Below, one piece after another: positions 34,766 through 45,429 of a DNA stretch of 64,000 bases; position 1 is the stretch's first letter; every line of letters begins with the position of its first letter. This DNA is from Gnetum montanum (Eukaryota > Streptophyta > Gnetopsida > Gnetales > Gnetaceae): the NCBI GenBank assembly GCA_015680685.1, contig MNCI01005255.1, positions 727,758 to 791,757 of the forward strand, written 5' to 3'. Position numbers and translations under genes: made by a program. Under the pieces are notes generated by a model. The model saw only the letters and a program-made list of their open reading frames with translations, made no database searches and was not told the origin of the DNA.

Positions 34766-35917
34766 TTACGCATTCCTCCCATTGCCACTATTGCCGGTAT
34801 CTTTTAATTCTGAATCTAGCCCCAAAAGGTTGTCCTCCAGTAGCCCATCGTTTCTGGGAATTATCCCTTCATGAAAGATTGCCTCTTCATGAGGCTCTCG
34901 TTCCGGCATTGGCTCCACAGGAGGACGCCCTTCATCGTTTCGTTCCACTTCTGCCTCCACTGTTTCCTCTCCCAGCCTTTCAGCTGGCGTACTTTCTCTA
35001 CCTCCTTCCGGTACCTAGGCCAAATAACATAAAAAAAAATCGAAAAATAGACACCAAACAGTTGACCAAATCTGCTTACCCACCTGCATAGTACACCGTG
35101 CCTTGTGGGTTCTGGAAGTATGTCGAGACATGACGAGCCACGAACAGCGTATTATACGCATGATAACAGTTGAAACGGGCCATGTCCCAGATCCAGCGTA
35201 AGCTTCGCAGACCGCGGGAGCTGAGCACTTGGTCCTCGGGACAACCCGTCTCGATGGCGCCGTCCGTCAGGTAAGCCAGAATCCCCTGCGCCGACCCCAC
35301 CAATAGGTGCTCCAAAATGGCACCGACAACATCCCCGGTCACATTAGACCAGATGATGATGCTGAAGTTGCGTAGTAAAAACTGCAGAAACTCCAGCGCC
35401 CCCTTTCGGAACCAGATGGCCTTCCCCTGCACTCGTGTGTGAGGGGGAGGGACATTGGGGACGATTGGGTTCAACCAGCATAAAACCCCAATGAGGTCTA
35501 GCACAATCAGTACGGGCTTCAGCGCGACGCTATAAAAAAAAAGAGCCAAAGCGTATATCAACTCCGACATTCACATTTGCACGACTAACACAGACAATTC
35601 ATAAAACACACCCAGGCCGAAATCGCCCAAACCCTTGCGACAACACAAGGTTTGTCCATGACAACGGCGATAAACGCAACCCTTTCAAACCCTCGCATTA
35701 GCTCGAGGCCCATAACTCAAAATCAACATGCACCAAACGCAAATATACCACGGAAAGCAGCCATAGAAATGAATGTAAGTACGTAAGGAATGACTAACCG
35801 GTTCAATGGCGTAGGGTCACGAACATCGATCAATGCTTTCGAAACACGGTCCAGAGTTGCTTGCATTTCATCGATTTTGGCCAGCTTTGCGTTATTCTTC
35901 TTCGTCTTTGGCGCCAT
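34766..35917 (-). CDS. T2 antisense three-exon gene encoding an FCP1/NLI-IF-like pseudophosphatase
   Basis: Exon 1 is 35917-35799 (MAPKTKKNNAKLAKIDEMQA), exon 2 is 35529 to 35084 and exon 3 is about 35004-34766. Exon 1 ends at GTTAGT and exon 2 is preceded by a T-run and ATAG; the join is in frame (NR, then VALKPVLIVLDLIGVLCW). The exon 2 donor is GTGGGTAAG, and an in-frame acceptor (GGAAG at about 35005-35009) leads to an acidic tail ending at TAA 34766. Exon 2 resembles the FCP1/NLI-interacting-factor phosphatase domain: the strand-1 motif, WFRKGALEFLQFLLRNFSII then WSN, and a late NTLFVARHVSTYFQNPQGT. In the family these are DxDxT and a DDSP-like motif before NP; here they are DLIGV and ARHV, so catalysis is probably lost. 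There is no stop in the predicted ~267 residues. It lies opposite to gag-pol, inside the protease-RT interval. The role is unknown. Confidence 0.65.
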
Positions 35918-36164
35918 TGCGACGGTTTCAAAATTTGTTCATAGCCTAACGCTCTTGCAAGATTTCGCGCCCTAACTCTCTGCTCTTCCTTTCCTCAGAG
36001 ATAGTTGCAAATTCAAATTCACGATAGCCAACAACTATTTCTCATCGAAAAACCATCTACTTATACGCGAGGATCACCGACTTGATATCAGAATTAAGCA
36101 GAACTTTCCTGAAACGGAATTTGCAAATCTAGATATTAATGCGGCCGATATCGCACGCGCCACT

Positions 36165-36185
36165 GTTCGGAATGACGTTAAACTA
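36165..36185 (+). repeat. Single hairpin-TTAAACTA repeat upstream of T2 RT
   Basis: GTTCGGAATGACGTTAAACTA is a diverged single copy of the dispersed hairpin repeat. It sits between the start of the antisense gene and the sense splice acceptor. T1 has two copies in the same interval (52089-52110, 52277-52300). Confidence 0.55.
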
Positions 36186-36306
36186 CCACATCTTATCGCC
36201 TCATAATCAGGTTACATTGATTACAACTTTTATATAATATTCAAAATTCATTCAGCCTTCCACGTTCGACGACATCACGTCACTTGTCTCCTAACCATTT
36301 ACGCAC

Positions 36307-36321
36307 TTGCCGGTTTTGCAG
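36307..36321 (+). promoter_or_regulatory. Sense-strand 3' splice site before T2 RT
   Basis: GCCGGTTTTGCAG fits a plant acceptor, with the intron ending at 36321. T1 has CTTGCAG after a stronger pyrimidine run, ending at 52398. In both, exactly 12 bases separate the AG from an ATG that starts MDAA. Introns between protease and RT are known in Ogre elements, and a comparable arrangement is likely here. Confidence 0.6.
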
Positions 36322-36333
36322 GACAGACGGAGA

Positions 36334-39300
36334 ATGGACGCCGCAATTTTAGCACCTTTAACCTTGACAGGCCCATATGGGAAAATAATTAGACAGGTTG
36401 ACCCCATGCTCGTAGACGTTAACTCCCCTTTAGAAAGCGTAACCATAGCCACATCGGAGGTGTCCCCAGAATGGCCAGAACAGTCAACGTGCACGCTAGA
36501 CCTGGAGGCTAGAGACATAACCGAGGACCCCCTCAGTGAGGTCCCTATCATTACGCACAGGGGTGAGACTAAAACGCTCAAAGTCAGTTCTTTGTTAGAC
36601 GAGAAAACACACAACGCTATAAAACAGGTCCTGCAAGACAACATTACTGTCTTTGCATGGTCATACGAGGATATGCCTGGGTTAGATCCTAGATTAATCC
36701 AGCATAACATTATCCTAGACCCACAAATTAAGGCGGTTAGACAAAAGGAATGCAAAATCAAACCAGAGATCGCGCTAGCAGTGCGTGATGAGATCACAAA
36801 GCTATACCAGGCTGGTTTCATCCGCGCGGTCGATTACTTAGATTGGATATCTAACATTGTGGTCGTGCCGAAGAAGACCGGGAGCATACGCATATGCATA
36901 GACTTCCGGGATTTGAACAAGGCCACAATCAAGGATAACTTCCCGTTGCCGAGTATCGACCAGCTAGTGGATACAACAGCTGGGCAGGTGCTTCTGTCCT
37001 TCATGGATGGCTTTTCAGGCTATAACCAGATTCGCATTAACCTAGAACACCAATTGACCACGACGTTCATGACACCCTGGGGCACCTTTTGCTATACCAT
37101 GATGCCTTTTGGCCTGAAGAACGCCGGAGCAACGTACCAACGGGCCATGACATACATCTTTAATGATTACCTCCTAGGAAGGCTGAATGATTATGTAGAC
37201 GACATAGCTGTGAAATCTTTGAAGTCGGAAGATCATTCAGAGGACCTAGAGTTAGTTCTTAAAATATGTTCCACACACGAGCTCCAGCTTAACCCAAAGA
37301 AGTGCGTATTCGGAGTCAAAACTGGACGCATGCTGGGGTTTGTGGTATCGGAAACCGGTATACGAGTTGACCTTGATAAAGTCAAAGCCATTATCGAGTT
37401 AACACCTCCCACAGACCTCAAGCAACTACGTGGGTTGCAAGGACGCTTACAGTTTATACGCCGGTTCATTTCGAGGTTAATCGACAAGTTACACCCTATG
37501 CAACACTTTCTGAAAAAGGGGGTTAATTTCGAATGGATCGACGATTGCCAGCGTGCGTTTGACAGTTTAAAACAAGAACTGCAACATTTGCCAACGGTTT
37601 TCCCGCCACAAAGGGATTTGCCTTTTTTCATCTATCTCGCAACCTCGGACGTAGCAATAGCAGCGTTACTATGTCAAAAGAGGGATGATGGGTCGGAAAC
37701 GCCCATCTACTATTTGAGCCACGCTCTATGCGCGTACGAGACGAGATACAACGACGTTGAGCGTAATTGCTTAGCTTTAGTTTTTATGCTTAAGAAATGT
37801 AGACATTATCTGTTTCGTAGTCAAGTTAACGTCATCTGTAAAAAAAACATCCTTAGAGCCATTACGCATAGCTTATACGAGAGTAGTAAAATAGCTCGCT
37901 GGAAGGCTATCACGGCAGAATTCGATCTGCACTATATTGGCCAATCATCCACGAAAGGCCAAGTGATAGCTGACCAGTTAACAACTTCACCGATTAACAA
38001 TTACGCAACCATAGAGCCAGAGTTTCCAGACGAATATGTACATAGTCTAAGCCCTGTCTCGACAGGCCTCGAAGCAACGTTGTACTTCGACAAAGCTTCA
38101 ACTACCAGAGGCGGCAGTGCTGTCACTGTCCTTACGCTATCGCCTGAGGATGTGCATCTACACGCTTATCGATTGACCTTCCCTTGTACGAACAATGTGG
38201 CAGAGTACGAGGGGCTCCTCAAGGGATTACTAACTGCAGGTGAACTCGATGTGCAACACCTGGCGGTTAGGGGTGATTCGATGCTTGTCATAAATCAAAT
38301 CACTGGAGTCTACCCCTGCAAGGCTATACATTTGCAGCCCTACTGCGATCAGGCTAAAGATCTTCTGAGGCGATTTACGACCTTCGACACCCAGCACATC
38401 CCGAGGACTGACAACACGCTAGCCAACGCGCTTGCCACCCTGGCTTTACACGTGCCTTCACACCTGCTTAACACCTGCCCTGCATTGATTACAGATTGCA
38501 TAGATCCTATCATTTAGATGGCGCAAATCTCCTCTCTTATCGAGGAAAGCACGCCTGAATGGTACGATAACATCAAAACTTATCTTTTGCAAGGTGAGCT
38601 GCCATCTACATTAACACGCGCACAGAAAGATGCAATCCGTAAGAGGGCTAGGCAATACGTCATCATCAGAGACAGCACTCTTTGTAGACGCTCCTTTGAT
38701 GGCGTGTTGCTTACCTGCGTTGACAAAGACCAAGCGCAACACATAGTCGGCGACGTTCACGAGGGACTGTGTGGTGGCCACGTAGCACCAAGGGCTATGG
38801 TCCTGAAAATCCGACGCTTAGGGTACTACTGGCCACACATGGAATGAGACTGCCTGACAAAGGTCAAAACCTGTGACACGTGCCAACGTCACGCAAACCT
38901 AATCCACGTGTCACCCACAGAGTTGCATACGACACAAATAACATGGCCATTTCAGCGATGGGGACTGGACATCATAGGACCCATCACACCAAAATCTTCT
39001 GCAGGGCATAGCTTCATTATTACCGCTACTGAGTATTTTACGAAGTGGGTAGAAGCTATTCCCCTGCGGAAAATCACATCCCAACAGGTTTGCCATTTTA
39101 TCTTGGACAACATCGTAACCCGATTTGGCCTTCTGATGACTATCGTGATCGACAATGGGCCACAGTCTAGTAGCGTGGATACCAAATCCTTCTGTGACAA
39201 CCTAGGCATCAGACAGTCTTTTTCTTCTCCCTATTACCCGCAGGTGAATGGTCAAGCTGAAGCATCCAACAAAATAGTCATCAATTTGCTCAAGAAAATG

Positions 39301-39801
39301 CTTGATGACAACAAAAGACGGTGGCACGAACAGATCCTCTATGTGCTATGGGCATATCGTACTACGTGTAGGACAGCTACAGGTAGTACGCCCTATGGCC
39401 TAGTTTACGGATCTGAAGCAGTGCTACCTCTTAAATTACAAATCCCTTCTTTGAGAATGGTCCTCTCCACCATTATAAATGAGGCTTAACACACCGAGGC
39501 TCGGGTAATGGATTTGGATTCAGTGGAAGAGAAGCGGATACAGGCTCTTGATGCGATTGAGAAATATCAAGACAAACAACGCCAAAAACATCGCCACAAC
39601 CTTCAACAGCGCCCGATCAAGCAAGGAGATCTGGTTCTCAAGGCTGTGCGTGAACCAGTGGGCAGGTTCTCTGCAAACTGGGAAGGCCCTTTCTTGGTGA
39701 TCGACGCATATGGCAACGGAGCGTTTAGATTAGCAGACGTCAATGGAAACGAATTAGCAAACCCTGTAAATCATGTATATTTGAAACGGTATTTCATCTA
39801 G
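36334..39801 (+). pseudogene. T2 pol: RT, RNase H, second RNase H, integrase (three stops)
   Basis: One frame starts at ATG 36334 (MDAAILAPLTLTGPYGKI). RT: FAWSYEDMPGLDPRLIQHN, ICIDFRDLNKATIKDNFPLP and DYVDDIAVKS with the YVDD catalytic motif (near 37190). First RNase H: about 37610-38010. Second, plant-type RNase H: LYFDKASTTRGGSAV, AEYEGLLKGLL and VRGDSMLVINQI; the last catalytic Asp is replaced (LANALATLA, where T1 has VADALATLA). Integrase zinc-binding part: HEGLCGGH...CDTCQ; core D-D-E in WGLDIIGP, VIDNGPQ and GQAEASNK; C-terminal part: FSANWEGPFLVIDAYGNGAF. In-frame stops: TAG 38515, TGA 38845, TAA 39487. The paired RNase H domains assign it to the Tat lineage. It is probably inactive as it stands, although close to full length. 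Confidence 0.9.
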
Positions 39802-39839
39802 CAGCATCTACGGTGTCGACAGAAGGTATGGCATTACTC

Positions 39840-40292
39840 GTCCGCTACGACGTAAAACTGGCATCACTCGTCCGCTACGACGTAAAACTGGCACTGATCG
39901 TCTGCTATGACGTAAAACTGGCAAGTCTTGCACGCGTCCGCCACGAAGCTAAACTGGCAAGTGGTAACCGTCTGCTACGACGTAAAACTGGCACTGTTGT
40001 ACAGGTCCGCCAAGACAAAAAACTGGCATCTTCGGCACGCGTCCGCCACGACGCTAAACTGGCACAGGTACGTAGCCGTCTGCTGAGACGTAAAACTAGC
40101 ACAGCTCTGTCCCTGGGTCATGACGCGAAACTGACATCCATAGCACGGTCTGCTGAGACCATAAACCAGCCTTACCACCGTCTGCTACGACGTAAAACTA
40201 GCACTTCTCGGTCTGCCCGGACTTTAAACTGGGACCATGGTCTACTGAGACTTAAAACCAGTAACGGCAGTCTTCCAAGACTTAAAACTGGG
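39840..40292 (+). repeat. Hairpin-TAAAACTGG repeats, T2 3' cluster (about 14 copies)
   Basis: A degenerate tandem array follows integrase. The first units are spaced 30 bases apart (39840, 39870, 39900). Typical unit: GTCCGCTACGACGTAAAACT followed by GGCA, with GTC and GAC arms. Other units read GTCTGCTGAGAC, GGTCTGCTGAGACC and GTCTTCCAAGAC, each followed by a TAAAACTGG-like tail. Arm changes usually keep base pairing. An open frame across it (39813-40310) exists in T2 but not in T1, so it is not counted as a gene. Confidence 0.8.
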
Positions 40293-40310
40293 ATGTACAG
40301 ATCGCCATAA

Positions 40311-41365
40311 TGTTCAAGCGAGCGTGATCACTCTTGTACAGTTGCACAGCAGATGGGGTGGGATACTGAAACAGTCCCAGTGTCGCCACCCCACCGGCAT
40401 CCTACTGATTCCTCGGATAAGCAACGAGGCATCTAACTGATCCCTCGGAGATGTCGCCACCGCACCCGCCACAGTGGTGCCACCTCTGAGAGTTTAGCCT
40501 CGCCAGTTGGAGCCCCGACGAAATCCTCATCGACAATGGCCCCGGGTGTCTTTGCCCATCATCGCTATCGGACGCCGACCTCGCAAATTCATCTGGCCGG
40601 TTCCCAGTGCAACTAGTTAGCTGCACTATGTCTGATGCCTCTTAGCGAAGATATGCAGCGCCGAATCATTAGGATTGGCGGTTCCGCCCGCGTGCCCCAG
40701 CTCCTTCTTTACAGCTCATTTATCTAACATCAGACAGCATTGGTTTCAAGAAAATCTTGCCTTCAGTTCAGCAGCAATGGTGTCCTCTGTTTTCTTTTGT
40801 GGTTGCAGGTTACCTGCCTTAAAGAATGTCATCCAAAGGTGCGTCCATCTGAGTGGTAAAGTACAATAGTGTGTTGAAATGGCTGCTCAGGTTGGCCTGG
40901 CCACTTAGTTCTGCACGTCCATACCTTGCATCATTTTACCCTTAACTCTGGTTTTCCTTCATCCCCACCACCCGGTTCCCATACGCAACACCTACATATG
41001 CAAGTGTTCATTTTTTCGCACTCACGCTGGCAGAGACATCGCAGAAAGTGATGCGCAACGCTCCTTTTGCACGCATTCCTGCTATAATTGGTAACAGAGA
41101 AACCTCAGGCTGACGCGCTACGCTCGTCTAAAAGCATTCCTGTTGACCGCGTATTTTAGACCCCTACCATCCATAACGCATTACGCATCTTCTCCGAACC
41201 TGCTTCCAGCTATACCCCTCTTATATCCCATACCTGCCAGGCTTGCTCTTCCATGTTGACAGGGCAATACTTGAGTAGCCATGGATGAACGCTGTTCTTG
41301 CTTTGCCAATTCGGTGTTTCGCATTCTTTGTCGATGTCTTTCGGGTAAGCCCTCCAACCGTCAAC
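40311..41365 (+). other. T2 3' untranslated region
   Basis: Sequence between the hairpin cluster and the polypurine tract. It shares scattered blocks with 56280-57455 of T1 (for example GAGCGTGATCA near 40322 and 56290) and contains no recognisable gene. Confidence 0.6.
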
Positions 41366-41374
41366 AAAGAGGGG
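41366..41374 (+). promoter_or_regulatory. T2 polypurine tract
   Basis: AAAGAGGGG lies four bases before the 3' LTR and is identical in T1 (57456-57464). It is the probable plus-strand primer. Confidence 0.75.
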
Positions 41375-41378
41375 CCAT

Positions 41379-42787
41379 TAAAACACCGTGAAAAATTACG
41401 GGTCGGCCTCAGGCAAAGATTCGCAATTAAAGCGAGAGTGCGCTCCAGCTTGGTGCCAGGACAAGTTTACGCTCTATTACGCATGGCAGCGTAATGAATG
41501 TAATAAGCTTCAAAATAGTCAGAGGCAGAGTCTAGAGAAGCCCAACAGTTTGACTTTTTGTTTTTCCTCGTGGCGCATGGGTCATTTGTCTTTATGCTCG
41601 TTACGCGGCAGTGCGTACCATTGCGTATGTTATCATTCAAGTTGCACATTGTTTTACGCTTTACTACGCACAGCTGCGTAGTGAGCGTAAGGCATACAAT
41701 GTTTACGCTTCATTACGCGCAACTGCGTAGTGAGCGTAACTTATACATTGCTTACGCTTCATCACGCGCAGCTGCGTGGTGAGCGTAAAGTTGTACATTG
41801 TTTACGCTTTGACACGCACAACTGCGTAGTGAGCGTAAAACAACTCTGAGCTTATTGTTTTTACACTAGATTACGCTCATACATGCAATGCAATGCGAAT
41901 GAGTGTAATATAGCCTGAAAGCAGCTAAAGCACGCTCAGCATATGCCTACTCTTCACACGCACAACACGCAAACAAGCGTGTTGTGCGTAGTCACAGCCT
42001 AACTTAAAAGGATCATGCCAGTAGGGCCCGCAATAACCGAGACCCACATCATCAGGGTTGCGCCTTTTCTACGAAGCGTCGCAGCCTATAAATACCTCGG
42101 TTGACAAAGATAAGAGGTCGGTTGGCAAAAATCAGAGAAACAAAAAAAAGCATATTTCTGAGCACCAGAGCACTTAGCACTTTGGAGAAGAGATACAGAG
42201 AACAGCGCTTTGGCAAATCGTGGACCTCATCACCTTACAGCCGAAGCAGAGTACAGTTCGATTTGAGCACCAGTGACAGGAGTAATCTTTCTGCTGAAAA
42301 GACATCTATCAATCAGAAACAGTTGATCGGTAGACGTCAAAGCTTGGCCTGCCTTGCATCTCAGCTTAGCCCACGAGGTAGATAGGACTTCTGTTTAGAT
42401 CGTTTTGCTTGTTGTTTTGTGCTTGTTTCACATCCTGTAATCGGGGATTCCCCAGTGTAATTTCTCATGCAAAATATACATTTGTAAGTCAAAGCGCAGA
42501 TCTTGAAGCTTCGAGTTTCTCTTATGTCAACCTCCTTTCATCGTGTTTAGCATTATCACCGTTGCAATCGTTTTCCCCTCGCTTTACGGTCCCTTGAATC
42601 AGATCGCTTTCTTTTACGCACTTTGCATTGTTTTACTGACCCGTAAGTCCCTGTCTGATCGACAAGACCGTTTAGGGCACCTCGGATTCGTTTTTCCAGC
42701 ATAGCCCTCGCACGGATCCGTGGCTAAAACTGTGTACGCCGGAATATCGGTCGGTATTTCCAGCTGCCGACGTTTTCTGTCGTTACA
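41379..42787 (+). repeat. T2 3' LTR
   Basis: This 1,409 bp LTR is about 97% identical to 28660-30069. It begins TAAAACACC where the 5' copy begins TGAAACACC, so the terminal TG is mutated. It ends GTCGTTACA and is followed by the duplicated CATAA. Most differences from the 5' copy are C/T or G/A changes. Confidence 0.95.
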
Positions 42788-42792
42788 CATAA

Positions 42793-44780
42793 GAACTCGA
42801 GCAAAAATGAAAGTATGAGTTCATGTACTACAACAGGAAGGAATTTATTCCTTTACCTAACGCTAATGTTCCCCTGACACATCAACAAAAGTGGATCTTA
42901 GATCAAATTTTGATGGAAAAAACATCGCCAGAACAGCTAGAGGTCTTGTTCCATGATGAAATGCTTCACGACGGATAAGACGATCTAGAATCTCACTCTG
43001 AAGGAGGCAGTCATGCTGATTTCACCATGGCCCCTCCTTCCACGATATCCCGCATAAATCCATTGTTCGTGGTTACCATGCCTATGACATTATTAAATAC
43101 CAATCGAATCCCGCATTCGCCACGTTTACATTTTCTCTCTCCGACCACACTGCCAGGTGAAGGTCCATCACAGATCATTCCTCAACGAGTGTAATTACCT
43201 AACCCACCTCATCGTGTGCCTGTGCCTATGTCACCGCATGTACATGCGGTACCTACATCCCAATTACCTACAACACCAACTTTGCTCCCAACTCATATGA
43301 TAGAGCTTGCCGCCCTCGCATGATGGACCCCCAACATGTCTCTTGTTGCCCATCCTGTGCAAATGCACCACCATCACGACCATCAAAGTCAAGTCCAACA
43401 AATGCTAAACCTAGCTATGGGATCATTTCTCATGCCCCTGGTTACACAAACAGCGTACCCAATGGCGCAGCCGATGGTGGTTCCCCCATCTGCACCAACC
43501 ACCAGATGGTGGATTCCACAAGTAACACTGCCTGCAGAGACTATCCCAATAGCACCAACCATCGTTCAAGCTGTTGCCTCTATGCCGCCACCTGGTGTGG
43601 CTCCTCCTTCCCTTCCACAAACAACCTTGTCGCCTATGGGTCTAGACCAAGCCTTCCAGCTTATCTAGACCCTTATAGAAGAGGTCAAGCATCTCAAAAC
43701 TGCTGGCTCTGACACGGTACAAGTCATGGATTTCTACCATGATGATCCTATTAGCCCAGCAGTCCCAGTCCTGTCGTTGCCACCTGGGATGCCCCTTCCT
43801 CATTTCACAAAATACAATGGGGAAGGTGATCCCAATGCCCACCTTGTCACTTTCAGTTCAAAGTCCTTATTGCTGCAACGATGGCCACATACTATAATCC
43901 GTGTCTTTGCTATGTCCTTAATGGGTAAATCTTTGGACTGGTATCAAGCACTTCCACGCGCTTCCATATCAACCTTGGAAGAGCTATTAACCCAGTTTGT
44001 GACTTGTTTCATATACAACCTGAGGCCAGAAGTCACATAGGACCAGCTCATGGGAGTTAAACAAGACCTACTTGAGTCAGTCCAAAAGTTTATATAGCAT
44101 TGGAGCGCTACCTTGAATGAGATCCGCGAACCCATCGCAAAGGCCCATCTATTGGAAATTTTCAAGAAAGCAGTTAACGATTTTATCAAGTCTAAACTAT
44201 ATTACCTCGCTCCCCGTAGCCTCAGCCAAGCCTTTGCTCAAACTAAGAGCATCTAAGACATGGTGGAGGCTAGCAAAGACCTAGCGTATGTGGTCTACAA
44301 GAATGCTCACAACAAAGGCAAAGACAAAGGCAAATCCACGATGACTACAGTTGTGGCGGTTGCTGAAGGGGCCAACAAAAAGAACAATAACAAGAAAACA
44401 CCTGCAGAGCCTATTGAACCAACAACTAGCTTGAACGCCATTTATCAAGAAAATCCTTCCACCCCTGAAGCAGCTCTACAACCGAGGCCAAAATTTGAGC
44501 ATAAAGATCACTCAAATTACGCAACTCTACCTATGAAGCCTTCAGAAATTTTGAAGCAATTATTGGGAACCAATCATATCCGACACAAGGCGATGTCCAA
44601 GGAGGCTCTAAAATGTCATAGGCACCACTGTGAATTACTCAAGAATCCCTCCTTGGCCCAACCTAATGAACCGCCAATGCCCAAAAACTTTAAGTTAGAT
44701 CGGTTTTGTGACTACCATCAATTGTGCGGTCATGACACGGATTACTACTGGGTGTTGAAAGATGACATCAACACATGATT
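42793..44780 (+). pseudogene. T1 gag, right part, broken
   Basis: It continues the frame cut by T2 (YEFMYYNRKEFIPLP), then a Pro-rich stretch (43320-43670) with small frame changes. The gag core starts near 43779 (PPGMPLPHFTKYNGEGDPNA) and continues through IIRVFAMSLMGKSLDWYQAL to stops at 44038, 44096 and 44257. VYKNAHNKGKDKGKS and the zinc-knuckle-like CDYHQLCGHDTDYYWVLK (44707-44760) follow; the last knuckle Cys of T2 is Tyr here. It is about as long as T2 gag. Most stops look like C-to-T changes of Gln or Arg codons. Confidence 0.82.
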
Positions 44781-45429
44781 GATCAAGGTGACCTGATCTT
44801 GGACAACAGTAGTCTAGCTCACCCAGAAAATCAAGCCCTACATGTGTACCAAGACCCGTTAAATACAAATAATGTAGGGTACGCAATTAACGTGGTAGGA
44901 GTAGAGGGCGATAATCAGACATAGCCAAAATAACCTTTCGTGCTACAAATGCGTCCTCATTCTCCTTGAACAATGGATTCAACAACATTGACAAGTGATG
45001 CTCCACAATAACCTTTTATCCTTCGAGCCCCTTCTTAGATAAATTCTCGACATCCCACTGTCAGTAAAGCCACGGCCCAGCCCACACCTACGCCTAAGGC
45101 CCCCTTTGTCATCAGGGTGCCAAAACCATCGATAGCTCCTCCTACATAAAGGCAAACCTCCAAATCAAAATCTCGATCCTAATTTAACAAAAAAGGAGAA
45201 GGAAGTATGACAACCGGTACAGGCAAGGATCGTCTTATGTTGGGGTTTCCCAAGCCTAAACCCCTTACCTCTGTACCGTTGGCCCCATTTTCTAAAGATG
45301 GTGAAGTTACGCAAATGCAACCATCAACTCCTGGCAGGAAGAAGCACAGCCCTTGACTGAATATCACTCGTCCCCAGAAAATTCATCTCCTAAGGGCGAA
45401 TGGAAGAGGAAAAGGGTGACAAGTAGCCA

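Larger units (their letters stand above)
28660..42787 (+). mobile_element. T2: younger Tat-lineage retrotransposon nested in T1
   Basis: It is 14,128 bp, flanked by the 5 bp duplication CATAA (28655-28659 and 42788-42792), with LTRs at 28660-30069 and 41379-42787. LTRs differ at about 39 of ~1,409 positions by my count (~2.8%). It has the same order as T1 but with a shorter antisense gene and no minisatellite. The pol frame is nearly continuous (three in-frame stops). It belongs to the same family as T1 but a separate subfamily: LTR sequences are alignable only at the ends and in motif content. Confidence 0.95.

Noticed and set aside
37233-37631. 132-codon minus-strand frame opposite T2 RT
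   Set aside because: Shadow of the RT coding frame; not conserved in T1.
39840-40292. Regularly spaced repeats resembling a CRISPR array
   Set aside because: Plant nuclear context, degenerate units, no unique spacers and no cas genes; it is a retrotransposon-internal repeat.
39813-40310. 165-codon open frame of repeated RYDVKLA-like units after T2 integrase
   Set aside because: It follows directly from the 30-bp hairpin repeat, is absent as a frame in T1, and the repeat shows arm pairing rather than codon conservation.
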